From Isoetes taiwanensis (Eukaryota > Streptophyta > Lycopodiopsida > Isoetales > Isoetaceae), in contig JAJEKV010000063.1 of assembly GCA_021234155.1 (NCBI GenBank), positions 1,090,947 to 1,154,946 on the forward strand: a stretch of 64,000 bases of DNA, written 5' to 3'. Of this stretch, positions 12,440 to 23,340 are shown piece by piece. The notes under the pieces are model-generated. The model did not search any database and was not told the origin of the DNA. It was given only the letters and a program-made list of their open reading frames with translations. The translations under genes were made by a program, and so were the position numbers. Position 1 is the first letter of the stretch. Every line of letters begins with the position of its first letter.

Positions 12440-15325
12440 CCCGATTTGATAGTAGTTTTGTTATGCGTTGTCTTTGATGGGTCCCGGATACCCTTTGGTT
12501 TCGAACCGAAATTAAACAAGCTAGGGGAAGCTATGGTAGCTTCATTCTTTAGTCCAAAAGCAACCTTCAAAAGCGAAATCAAAGCAGGACCCGATGTTAG
12601 CACACCACACAGTCGGATCAAAGCGGATAAATTGGCAAGTCGAGAAAATGGTTTGTGAAAAGCGGTAAACCAATTGAAGTCGCGAGGGGATGCAGAGATA
12701 AACTAGTGGAGAAGACATGCGAGGATTCTTTACGAGTCTTTGCAAAGCGCCTTATGCTACGGTGTCATCGTCTTAGTGAGATCCTAACGATGCCGTGTCG
12801 ACATGAAGTTGGATGAAACATGGATAGGGGTTTACGTTATGAATTTGTTGCCCATGCGAAAATATTTCTATCTTATTTGTCGGGCTTGTGTAGAATTGCC
12901 ACAGTGCATGACTTGGTGAGATGGCCAATAGCATTGGTTCTAGTAGGCATTATTTCGGTTTCAAGTCTAGTTTGGCCGTGAAGGAAACAGAGTCGAGAAG
13001 GAAGCTTATGCCATCGGTAGGAGGCTGGAATAACAAAAGAAAAGCGATTACCACATGGTGAGCGGGGGGGCGAGACCACGCTCCACCCCAAACAAATGTG
13101 AAAGGAAAACCACACTGAAGCTATCTTGCGGTTCAGGTCCTCATCCATCTTTGCTTGAAGAGATATTGTGCTAATTTCCGCGAGTTAAAGAGGTTTCCTC
13201 CATGAGGACATTTCTTTGGAACATGAAAAGCTTCGGAGGCATTACAACTTTTGCGTACAACATGCTAGATCTTTGTTGAGAGAGAATGGAAGTGTGACAA
13301 AGCCAATCTTTGAACAACAAGCAAGTGCGTGTGAAGGCATGGCATAGTGCTCTACGGTATACCGTTTCTACATTTTACAAATGGAGGAAGCTATTTTTGG
13401 CTGACCCGCGAGTTGCGGAACACGGAAACTCGGGTCCATGAAGCCAAGATCTCCTACTTGGCGGAAGTGTCGTGCTATCTATGTACATAGATGAAAATCT
13501 TTGAAACTATGCCACATCGCTCAAAGGTTACGAGTGGGGGCACTAGAGAAAATGTGAAGAGATTACCTTCCATCTTGACTAAAAGGACATACATCAAGAG
13601 GTAGATATTACCGTCCACGAGATAGCCGAGGAATACATGTTTCTCGAGTCGTCCTTCTTGTCAGCGTGGAAGGAGAACCACCAGGAGGTAGCAATCACTA
13701 AAAGGATAGCATTTTCTAAGTGTAATACTGTATTGTGATAAAAGAAGCTTTCCAAGACTAGAGATCCAAGAGAAAGAAGAGAGCTTGCGTGGAAAGGAAA
13801 TCTCACATGATGACCCAACTTTCTGCTTGAGGAGTCTCTGCGGTCATGGAGAGCTTTGTCTCATCGATCTCTTGAACATGCCTTAACCATTATACATGAT
13901 AAAATGGATCAGAATAAGGCGATGGTTCCTCGTCTAGAGAAGCTAACAAAGAATGCGTATGGAGGGGTGAGCGGTTGAAGGTGAGTCTTCTTGGTGCTCT
14001 CATGCGGGCATGGTGTAGGTGCCTTGGGCCACTTCTCATTTGGACCCTCGGCACGATGATTGAATTTTCATGTGGGATCCTTAAATCATACCTTGAAAAC
14101 ACTAGAGAATCAATCGAGGACAAGCTGGGGACATTTGAGAAACCTGAGATCATCGGAAGGCTGGCTTTGGGGTGGAGCAATTTTGAACACGGATGCCCTT
14201 AGGACAAAAATGGTGAATGGCACTAGAAATGATTTTATGCCTCCTATCAAAGGGCCCTATGATACGAAGAAGTTGCCTAGGAGGCTTTACTTGCAGACTA
14301 GACAATTGCTCGGTCAAAACAAAACGGTATCTTTTCTCTTACTTGTCATACCAGTGCAGTTGGGTGTCTTCGATCAGTGCGGTGGGATTCATGATGGTTG
14401 GGCCCCACGATGACATAGATGCCCTCTTTGGAAACTACTCTACTCTATTGAGAAGATCGGATGCATTGACTATTCGAGCTTATGCAACTCTTGAGGCGGT
14501 GTAGTTCAAAGTCTCCTTCACCCTACCTTGTGCGAGAGGTTCCCAAGCTGGAAAGAATTCGTGAAAGGTTTTATCACGATAAGAAGGACCATTTATGTGG
14601 TCATTTGGAACCTCTACTCTTCAAGTTACGCATGAAGGATGGATGGCCACTAATGTTCTACAAGATGAGGCGGGGCATAGGTAGTGGCTACTGAAAAGGG
14701 AATCAAAATGTGGAAGGAGGATGCCCAAGGTTTACCTATGATTAGAGAGGGTCACCTAAAGGTAGATGCGACCATATGAGAGCTTGAAAGATATAGGTGT
14801 TTTGAGAGCTTCAATTGCCAAGTACATGATGCCTTTGGGCAGCTATTTCTAGAGCCGGCGATAACTCATGGTCTAACACATATATGAATGAAGTTATTGA
14901 CTCTTGGTCCACCTTGTTTGCGAGTGCTTGGGGGCGTTCGGCCCGGTAGAGGTGTCATTCGAGGATTTCGGCTGATACGAGACAAATTGCATTGGAAGAA
15001 CCGATAGCGTGTTGGTGGATGAACACATTGGTGCATCTCATTATGTGGGCCTTTCTCTGGTAGACCCAAGAACCCTGTTGAAATATTCGACCCCTACCAA
15101 GATGTCAAGAAAGGAATGCTCTTGCTGATCAGGCCACATGATAACTGCCCGATGTGGATGGCCTTTGTCGAAGAGGACCCAGTAGAGGACCCTAATCTCC
15201 CTCACTATGAAGAGGTGTTTGTCTCTTGGTTTGAGCCTGTTGCCAGAAAGGGTACCTCATATGCAATGCAGTATAGGGATTGCTGGAGTAAGAATTGGAG
15301 ACCCAATCCTAATACATAAAAGTTT
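12440..15325 (+). pseudogene. Broken coding region of an unclassified element
   Basis: Several plus-strand open frames follow each other in different frames, as one large protein broken by small indels would look. Examples are 12,446-12,658, 13,975-14,202 (with 'GTFEKPEIIGRLALGWSNFE'), 14,060-14,413 (with 'GTRNDFMPPIKGPYDTKKLP'), 14,482-14,694 (with 'ERIRERFYHDKKDHLCGHLE') and 15,116-15,319. The last encodes a compact Trp- and Glu-rich segment with 'MWMAFVEEDPVEDPN' and 'EEVFVSWFEPVARKGTS' ending at a TAA. I cannot assign a transposase, gag or host family. The stretch is strongly depleted in CAG/CTG (4 in 540 bases at 13,201-13,740), which suggests the frame breaks may be sequencing errors. 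Confidence 0.35.
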
Positions 15326-15792
15326 GTGTTATGGGATTTTCTGTCTATGCGAGATTTTAAATGTTTAAAGGCTATGAGAATAATGTCTAGGAGATACTAC
15401 CTTCATGAAATAGTTTGAATGTTATGTTGACTATACGTGATAGACATATATCTATGGGTCAAATGGCCTTTATATTAGCAAATGGTGCTTAGCAATGCAT
15501 AGAGGAGTGTCTATAATAATAATAATTGATGGTTGTAAACATTATCATTTGGATTAGAAGTATAGATAATGACTATATCATGTATTGCAATAGTGCACAA
15601 CGTACTTCACATTGACTTGTTCATTGCTATATCAAGATCTCCATATCCTAATGACTAAACCACATAAACATGGTTAGATTGTGGAGTTAATATGGATTGT
15701 GGTTGCAATCAGCCTTAGCATTTACACAACGGATTGTAATTCATCTTCTTATCAAGGTGGGAAGGGGTAAGGATTCAATAACAACGTTATAC

Positions 15793-15887
15793 TCACCACT
15801 GACAACGGCCCCTTATTAACGGCCCCTTAGTTTGAATGTTATGTTGGGGTAGAGACCAAGCCGTTGTCAGTGGTGATCCCCGGTAGT
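15793..15887. repeat. 16-bp perfect inverted repeat
   Basis: 'tcaccactgacaacgg' near 15,793 is the exact reverse complement of 'ccgttgtcagtggtga' near 15,871. The spacer of roughly 60 bases contains a short direct repeat, 'acggccccttа'-like, at 15,805-15,828. The right arm overlaps the protein-like frame at 15,829-15,947. Confidence 0.7.
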
Positions 15888-15948
15888 GTGGGGGCTCAGT
15901 TGCAAGAATTAGTGGCTAAAGAAGCTAACGACGATGATGAGAACTCTT
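15829..15948 (+). other. Possible terminal exon, acidic C-terminus
   Basis: After a good acceptor ('ccccttag' ending near 15,828) an open frame reads 'FECYVGVETKPLSVVIPGS', then 'AQLQELVAKEANDDDENS' and a TGA. The acidic tail and codon use look real. The exact acceptor-plus-exon start 'tagtttgaatgttatgttg' also occurs at 15,409, where the frame does not continue. It may be the last exon of the broken element upstream or of a small host gene. No family recognised. Confidence 0.3.
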
Positions 15949-16088
15949 GAGGTATGCAATGCTCTTTTACATAATTACTATATCATATATAACATTCAAG
16001 TTACAATAGACTAGTTATTATTCATTACGCTCTGCATTTTTCATCTCAACACAAGAGCTCTTACACTATACAATGCTAAACAGGTGAT

Positions 16089-16331
16089 TCATTCATCATC
16101 AACAACTGTAGTAGTGATCCCTGATATCTCATAGCTATTGCGCTCAGGAAGCCAAATCAGATGGATCATAACACGAATTGGCTGAGGGCAACGAATCTCA
16201 GCGCCCAAAGCTTTTCTTCGCAGGTAGGGATCAAGAAGAAGACCCCTGTCTAGGCAACCGACAAGATCAGAGTGGCTCATTGAGCACTTGATCGCCTCGA
16301 TGTGGTGAACTGATGAAGGCGAAAAATCCAT
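16089..16331 (-). CDS. Small 80-residue protein, tandem copy A
   Basis: An intact 80-codon frame from an ATG at 16,331 to TGA. It has the same length and layout as the gene 700 bases to the right: Met with a Ser-rich start, 'HHIEAIKCSMSHSDL', 'GLLLDPYLRRKA', then a C-terminus ending in VVDDE. No signal peptide, membrane segment or known domain is visible. A TATAAAAG box on the minus strand lies at 16,367-16,374, only about 36 bases upstream of the ATG, so the leader would be very short. The upstream 90 bases are also conserved with copy B. Conservation of length, start, core motif, stop and promoter between copies supports a real gene; its function is unknown. Confidence 0.55.
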   Translation of the reverse strand: MDFSPSSVHHIEAIKCSMSHSDLVGCLDRGLLLDPYLRRKALGAEIRCPQPIRVMIHLIWLPERNSYEISGITTTVVDDE

Positions 16332-16366
16332 GGGAGATGAATGAACTTCAGCCCCGAAGTGAGAAG

Positions 16367-16374
16367 CTTTTATA
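16367..16374 (-). promoter_or_regulatory. TATA box of small gene A
   Basis: TATAAAAG on the minus strand, inside a roughly 90-base block shared with copy B ('ctataaaa', 'ttcacttcgg/ctcgg' region and two 'aattatt' strings). The conserved spacing to the ATG (36 against 38 bases) favours a promoter role. Confidence 0.5.
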
Positions 16375-16800
16375 GTGAAGTAGAATTATTGGGGTGAATT
16401 ATTGGGGTTGACTTTAGCGCCATTATAATAATGGCGCGTGTATTAGACTGTTGTATACATACAAGTACAATATATCTTTCGTATGGATATGTCTATGCTT
16501 TTAAAACATGTTTTGTGGATTTTAATATGGTAGAAGTTTTTGTGCTTGATTAATTCAGTTGTGATTGAAAATAGGGACTGCTTGCAGATATACTGGAAGT
16601 CGAAGAGCACACCCTTACACTACACTCAGGTAAGAAACATCAAACAATATTCATTGTGCTATTACATCCTTACATAGTTTATAGGTGCTCATACCATTAC
16701 TATATCATAAACAAATACAGTAGTCATCACTGATAACATTGATTGTAATACATAGTTCATAGGTACTCATGTCATTATTATATCCTTAGCAGATACAGAT

Positions 16801-17043
16801 TCACTCATCATCAACACCAAAGCTCATTGATGCTATTCGACTCATAGATCTCGATCGGGAAGCCGATAAATGTGGACCACAACACAGTGAGCTTCTTGCA
16901 AGCACTAAGCGGGGACCATCAGCTTTAGATTGAAGCCATGGATCAAGATTAATACCATTTCTAGCGCATTCGTTCAGATCGTTGTAGCTCAAGTAGCACT
17001 TGAAAGATCGGATGTGCTCTGGACGAGGCATCGAGGAAGCCAT
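16801..17043 (-). CDS. Small 80-residue protein, tandem copy B
   Basis: Paralogue of copy A, also 80 codons, from an ATG at 17,043. Shared features are 'EHIRSFKCYLSYNDL' against 'HHIEAIKCSMSHSDL', 'GINLDPWLQSKA' against 'GLLLDPYLRRKA', and the VDDE end. In the middle (roughly residues 46-66) the frame in use is Ser/Arg-rich and does not align with A. The +1 frame there reads 'HCVVVHIYRLPDRD', which does align with 'IRVMIHLIWLPERN' of A. Copy B therefore seems to carry two compensating frame shifts, real or introduced by sequencing. Function unknown. Confidence 0.5.
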   Translation of the reverse strand: MASSMPRPEHIRSFKCYLSYNDLNECARNGINLDPWLQSKADGPRLVLARSSLCCGPHLSASRSRSMSRIASMSFGVDDE

Positions 17044-17080
17044 GGAAGATGAATGACCTCTACCCCCCGAGTCGAGCTAT

Positions 17081-17087
17081 TTTTATA
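17081..17087 (-). promoter_or_regulatory. TATA box of small gene B
   Basis: TATAAAA on the minus strand, 38 bases upstream of the copy B ATG, in the block conserved with copy A. Confidence 0.5.
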
Positions 17088-17920
17088 GTGAAGTAAAATT
17101 ATTGATGTGAATTATTGGTGTAGAATGTAGGGCCATTATTGGGCTTCTACAAGTATCATGTACTGCGATACAAGTATACACATAATTTGTATGTATATGT
17201 GTATGTTAATTACCTCATGTTTCTTGGGCTCGAGAATTAGGTAAAAGTATTTGTGCTTGAGCAAATTACGTGTGCTTAAAATTCTCAAAATTGCGTTATT
17301 TTCTCCAATTAATGAAATCCTGCTTAATGGATATTTTTTATTGATGGAGGATCTCATGAAATACTAATATCCTAAAATTCAGACTTGAGATCGAATAAGG
17401 TAAAAGAAGTTATTGTTAAAATGAACCTGTAGACCAGTAATGGTCTTAGATACAGAAACCTTTATTGATTTATCATGATCGTGCCTTTTGCTCTTTTTCT
17501 TTACTTGTTTTTTCATTGGTCTCATATCCATACAAGCATTCATATATGATTTTTTTCAATAACATACTATTTCAATAAATTTCCTTCAAATATAACAAAA
17601 TAAACATCAATTACAAGTCACTTAAAAGTTACTATAAGTCAAAGCTGAAGCTTCAAATTACAAGCCAACAAATATTTTTTATGCATGAAGCAATTAGTCA
17701 ACTACTTATATACCAAACTTGAAGTAAAAAATCATTTTAGTGCAAAGTTATAGAATTTTAATTGAAACAACCTTCTAGGAACCATTATTGGTCCACAGAA
17801 AACAGAAAACTGTTTTGACCATGTCATATTTGACTGACTGTATCTTCCTTTCTAGACTTCAGATTGGAACAAGGTTTTTTGTGTATTCATCCTTATCTCG
17901 TATAGAAAAATACCATTATA

Positions 17921-17975
17921 ATAGAATAGAATAGAATAGAATAGAATAGAATAGAATAGAATAGAATAGAATAGA
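17921..17975 (-). repeat. (TATTC)n microsatellite tail of LINE-A
   Basis: About eleven units of a pentamer (ATAGA on the plus strand) directly abut the 3' terminus of the LINE. It sits where a poly(A) tail would be expected. Confidence 0.85.
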
Positions 17976-19605
17976 TGTTTTATCGTCCACGGAGACAGAT
18001 TGGCCTATGGGACCGAAACAAAAAGAGAGCAACAAGCGTATTCTTGTCGGGATTAAAAACCCCATGAGGGTTTGAGGAAAAACCTTAGTAGTAATAAGTA
18101 TGCTGGCACGTTGTACAATTGTATAGGACAGTTCAATACTGTCCCGGGGGGCACAACTGAGTCCATGCATCCATAACTTCCTGGAGGTATGACCCCAACA
18201 AACCCACTGACGCCGTATTCAATAACTCATGCAACGGTCGGCCAGGCACTAGTAATCGAACTTACCGCTCTCGGATATGGGCAAACGCTGGGCAGATCTA
18301 GAGGGCATGACATTCATCCTCAATGGCGCCCTGGTGGCAACACTGGCAAAGCCTTTCCTCCCGTGCTTCCCGAGCCCAACGTCATGTCTCAATGCGGAGA
18401 CGATGTGCACCCGTGCGAATGGAAGCTATAAGTCTGCGCTTCTTCATGGGCAAATGGGTGTACAAGTACTGGTGTGGGCCTCTCGTGAGCCTGGGATTGA
18501 CTTGCTGCTATAGTGTGCCAGTTTAACGTGTGTCAGTGCATCTGCATCCCAAAGCTTGCGAACGAAAGTAGCATCTAGGTACAACTTGAGTGCCTTGTGA
18601 TCTTTCTTTGTCCTTACATGTACGCATTTGTTTGCCTGTACACCCTAGCGTGAGAACCACTGAGCTTGCTTGTCTTCCAGCAGGCTTTGAGGCGTTGGAG
18701 ACCCATCGCCATGGTCAAAGCAAGGTTGGGCAAACGTGTATCACCCATAGCGACCACCTTCTAAAAGTAAATGATATGGCGTTCTAATGCAGCCCGTTGA
18801 AGGGGTAGAAAGCCTGTCTCCTGGAGTAGGATTTGGTATGGAACTGTGGACTTTACTCCAAGGGCTCGTGCCAAGAAGGCTTTCTGCACACCTTTCGAGG
18901 TCATTCAGTGTTGAGGGATATCACCCGCCCCCACATACGCCCCATACAAGAGGATCGGCTCGACCAAGGGCGGAACAAGTGATTTGGTGGCCCCGGGCAT
19001 AAAACTACGCCTTGTGGGCTGTTGTTACGCATGGCATATAGTGCTTTCAACTGCCGTGACCCATAATCGATGGCGACATCGATTGGGTGGTATGAGAGAA
19101 CTTCGCTCCCCAAGTACTTGTAGGTCGGAGCCACCTCTACATCTTGTCCCTGGTAAGTGAATGAGGGAAGCCTTGGTTGCGGGATAATGAAACTAGCGAC
19201 ACCCTAGTTTTGGCCAAGTTAACTTCGCATGCTAGTGGATGCGGCAAAAGTGTTGAGAGCATCCGGTGATGTTGCATGTCCTCTGGAGTATAGGCCAAGA
19301 GGTTGATATCGTCAGCATATATGAGTTGCCGGATTGTGCGATGCATGAGATGGGCGCCTACCCCTCCATGCTCAGAGAGCCAATCTTCCAACTGGTCAAT
19401 GTATAGGCCAAAGAGTGTGGGGGAGAGGGGGCAATACGACGCACTCAAATACTCGCGATTGCGAGCTGTCACGATGATGTGATCTGGCTAGAGCATGTCT
19501 CATTATAGCCTATATCTTGCATTACGCAAGTCAAGGGGGTCCCATTTATCCTGATCATCCCATAAAATTTGTCCGGGGCCTTTGTGTCAAAAGCTTTTGC
19601 GATGA
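17976..19605 (-). mobile_element. LINE-A, 5'-truncated L1-like element
   Basis: Minus-strand fragments give the 3' half of a LINE. Near 19,590 is an 'AKAFDT' RT motif A where the copy is truncated. At 19,400 is 'CPLSPTLFGLYIDQLEDWL', and at 19,320 'QLIYADDINLLAYTPEDM' with an intact YADD box. At 19,110 is 'YKYLG' with 'KALYAMRN', and at 18,310-18,350 the C-terminal zinc motif 'RLCQCCHQGAIEDECH'. The 3' UTR ends in 'GTGGACGATAAAA' followed by the pentamer tail. Truncation inside RT is typical of target-primed reverse transcription. Frame breaks lie between the blocks. It shares every block with LINE-B at 46.7-52.3 kb. Confidence 0.8.
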
Positions 19606-19848
19606 AAAAAAAAAAAATCCTTTTGTTGAGACAGTTTTACATTATGTAAGCATGAAGCAAACTTGTCTTGACCCCCCTTGATTCACAAGCATAACTTTCA
19701 ATTTTAGGGGTATATGCATTTTTAATTATTTTTCCTGTGCAACATGACTGCCATTTATTAATGTGTAGAAAGGGTTTAACTAAATTTAATGCCATTGATT
19801 TTATATGAATTTTAAAGCAAACTGTACAAATGAACCATTTATGGTTCA

Positions 19849-20900
19849 TCAAGGAATAACTCTAATGTTAACCACACCCTCCTCCTCAGTGCCAGTCCAT
19901 ATGAAGTCCCAGACTACTGCAATGAGTTCATGTACTTTGACTTGAGGGGCTAGCAATAATGAAACCATATAAACATGGGTACTGTCGAGGACTGACTTGG
20001 GCATTGTGTCATCCTTGTGCAAGGGACTTGGCCACTGTGATACGACCAACAAGAGATGATTTTGCGATAGACCACAAAAATAAGTGTTTCTCCAAACCCT
20101 TAATGATCTCTTCCCACGCAGCTCTAATATTGACATGAATACCACTGGTATTCCAAGCAACTTGGTAGCTTGTCCATGAGCAAGCAACTTCCATGGACAA
20201 TCATGAATATATGCTGGAGTGGAATGTCCAGCATTCATAGAGCTATTCATAGAGTTGTACACTTCTCCACCCCACAAGCACACCGGAAGCCAATGAAAAT
20301 GTATCTAAGAGCAATTTTGCAGCTTCTTGATTCTCAGAGTTAGTGACCAGTTTGAGAAACGTGTTGTCTATATACTGACTGCACATTTCCTGAGTACCAT
20401 CCTCTAAAGCAAGAACCTGAAGTATCTTCTTCATTGTTGCATAATTGGGATAAGACCTCTGCAACAATTGTAAAAAGTAATGGTGCTAAAGGGCACCTCT
20501 GGCAAATACCATGACCAAGTGAAAATATCTCTGACGGCTTGCCACAGATGAGCAACGTAGTCTGAGCAGAGGCATATAATTTCATAACATCTGATATGAA
20601 TTGTTGTCCAAAACCCAGTCTCAGCATATACAAGTGCATAGATTCCCAGCTAATATTGCCATAAACCTTCGTCAAGTCAAGCTTAAGGTACACAATAGGG
20701 AGGTTTTGCCGATGTGCCCAATAGATTTTCAAATATGCAGTAGCCACATTATTAAAAATGCATCTTCTTGAAAGAAATGCTAATTGAGTTGTAGAAATAG
20801 AATCAGTCAAAATGTCCTTCATGCGCTCCACAAAAGCCTTGCAAAGAATTTATACACTAAGGACAACAAAGTGATTGGTTGCTAGTCTGAAACAATCTGC
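19849..20900 (-). mobile_element. L1-type LINE fragment (different family), RT region
   Basis: A 163-codon minus frame (20,831-20,340) carries RT blocks: 'QLAFLSRRCIFNNVATAY', 'LKLDLTKVYGNISWESMH' (motif A), 'GICQRCPLAPLLFTIVAEVL' (motif B). The next frames contribute 'SQYIDNTFLKLV', where YxDD has become YIDN, and a thumb region with 'ATKLLGIPVVF' and 'VWDFIWTGTEEEG'. The sequence is clearly distinct from LINE-A/B. The lost second Asp, frame changes and missing endonuclease mark it as dead. It abuts the 5' side of LINE-A, so one may have inserted near or into the other. Confidence 0.75.
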
Positions 20901-21256
20901 GGATCTTTGAACTTGGAGATCGATGAGATGGCACCCGTGCTTCAGAATTTTATCCAATGCAGTGAATCTTCAATTGACTTATGTATACTAACGGATATAC
21001 GACTTGTTTCAAAGTATATACCTAGCAAATAAGCCATAACCTTATCTCAATCCATTCAACTTTTGTTAATGCATGGAGCATATTTTCTTATGGTAGGAGC
21101 ACTAATGATTGGCAAATGATTGACTTTCAACTTATTCATGAATGACCAATATTAATTGTGGCCAAATCAACGACTAGGGATTTTTCTACTGGAAATCGTT
21201 GTGCCACTTTCAATGGTCCAAAAGGGCTCAATGGTCTACGCGCCCACTCGAAACAA

Positions 21257-21535
21257 AATTAAGGCAAAAAAACAAAAAACAAAAAAAAAACCAATGGCGG
21301 GCATCACACCTGCACCGAACCAAGCTACCGCACTGAATGATGTGCTTCCAAACTCAATCCCATGCTGGTGTGGAATGCATCCTATTGATCTTCTTCAATC
21401 CTGGCTAGAATGCATCCTGTGCATAGCAAGAAAAGAAAGAAAGCAAAGAAACTGCTGACACCAAGGCTGGAGGATTCGAACCTCCAGGCCATACCTAATG
21501 GCCTCACCAAAGCCAGAAATCCACACAGGAAAAAA
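21257..21535 (-). mobile_element. tRNA-derived SINE
   Basis: On the minus strand a perfect polymerase III B box, GGTTCGAATCC, lies within a T-arm-like 'ggaggttcgaatcctcc'. It is preceded at A-box distance by 'tggctttggtgagg'. About 200 bases further on the sequence ends in a T-rich tail (21,260-21,292 on the plus strand as A-rich). This matches the layout of plant tRNA-derived SINEs. Ends and target duplication could not be fixed. Confidence 0.5.
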
Positions 21536-21899
21536 CCCCCAAATTCTTATGCCTTAACCCCGTTTGTGAAATCTTGCAGCCTTATGTTTCGTTAAAGCAT
21601 CACAACTCTGCTATGCTCCTTTAACTGGAGCTTCACTCGTCCAAATCAAATGATTGAAACGAGAATGGGGGAACGAGGGATTGAAACGAGATGTACCAAG
21701 CCCGATTAATCAATGCTCTAGCCCTAAAACCCTGTGAATCAGTTTGTATTGATATTGCATATTCTAGACTGTGCAATAGCCGGATACACAAGCTGTACCG
21801 GTTTGTTTGAAAAATCTTAGACTCAAAGCTTGATTCTAACAGTCCCTGAACAAGTTCACTGGCATCAAACATATCAAAACTAATCCACCACTATCTGCA

Positions 21900-23340
21900 T
21901 CCTTGAATTGGTAGCCGCAGCCCAAGACTCAGATGGTTTCCTCTGCCCTCTGAATATTCTGGGCATTTGGCGATGCAGATCCCATGTTGTCTCTCGCACA
22001 CAAACTGCCCAGACGCTGCTCTTGTGCAGCAAAAGGTCTGCCCTGTCGCCCAACTAGCCATCGGTGCTTCGATCGGCTCCAGGAGCCAACCGGGTTCACC
22101 CAAGCGAACCCCAAGAATTCGCCCAGGCGAACCCGCCGGATTCGCTTCAGCGAAACCAAACCAGACGTATGGGCGCCGCGGGGACAAGATTGTGCGCGTG
22201 GCAATAGCTCACCGGGTTAAGCGAACCCAAACCCGGTTCGCCGCGTGTGATGGCGGCGCGTCAGCTATGGTCGCCTAGGGTCGGCCCAAAGCGAACCCAC
22301 CCGTGATGGTAGCGGTGGTAGCAGATGCGTCCGATTCGATGCGGCGAAATTAGCCATGCGGGTGCCCGCCAAAGCGAACCCACAACGAACGCCGCTCCAT
22401 GGATCAAAAAAGGAAAATGCAAAATCGAAAACAAAGCAAATGGATCCACGCTCTTCTTCTTCACAAATTCTTCATGTCCGGCAGCTCCATCGATCCGGCA
22501 ATGGGGTAAAGCCTGCAGCGGCATGAACTTTTATACCCCTCAAACCAAGCGCAGCGTCGAAATCCTCCAGAAACTTGAGGTTAATTTCAAGATTTTGGGA
22601 CCTGATCACAAGATATCAAAGTATGAAAGAGTTTATATAGCAGAGCATGTGAAGCTTGTCTGGTTCTGGATAAGAAAACATGCTTACATCTAATAGGGCA
22701 GAATGCGGAGCTTCATCAGAGGGCCATGTCCCTTCCTTGTCTCACCTGAGTACTTCACGGATTAATCTGTCAATCAATGGCACATGCTCTGTAAACACAA
22801 AAAAACCAGGATTTTCCACTTGGCTACAAAGAATCATGAGATTTGACAAATCGAGGCGACATGCGGCACTTGGGCTCTATTTGGATCAAAAATATGAAGT
22901 AGGTCGCCCAACTACTAGATCCGGCATCTAAAATGGTCGCTGAAAGCCTTTAGAACCGCCCACCGCCCGAACAACGGCGCCCGACCTTTAAATCTGGTCT
23001 GGAGAAGCCGTCGGCCGTCTCAGAACCGATGTGACGTTTCCGTGGGCGATGGGTTCGCCCAAGCGAACCCGGTATGGTCGCTTCGTGCCGCGCGCTTGGC
23101 GCCACGCCACATGCCCGAGTCCCACGCTGGACACTTGGCCGGGTTTGGGTTAAGCCCAAAGCGAACCAGAATGCAACTCCACCTTGAGCAAATCGCCACC
23201 GGCCGGTCGACCACGTCCTCTCCCCGGGTTCGCTGGCGAATCCGGAGTTTACCGCCTACTGCGAATTTTTGGGGCTTCGCTGGGCGGGCTTGGCCTGACA
23301 AGTTAGTTTTGGGAGCCAATAAAGTGGGCGACTAGCCATT
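21900..23340. repeat. Block rich in GCGAACCC / GGGTTCGC
   Basis: GC-rich segment in which the octamer GCGAACCC or its complement occurs exactly at 22,104, 22,127, 22,221, 22,291, 22,374, 23,051 (complement), 23,063 and 23,226 (complement), plus near matches. No conserved protein was recognised in the overlapping frames. Probably element-derived. Confidence 0.5.
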
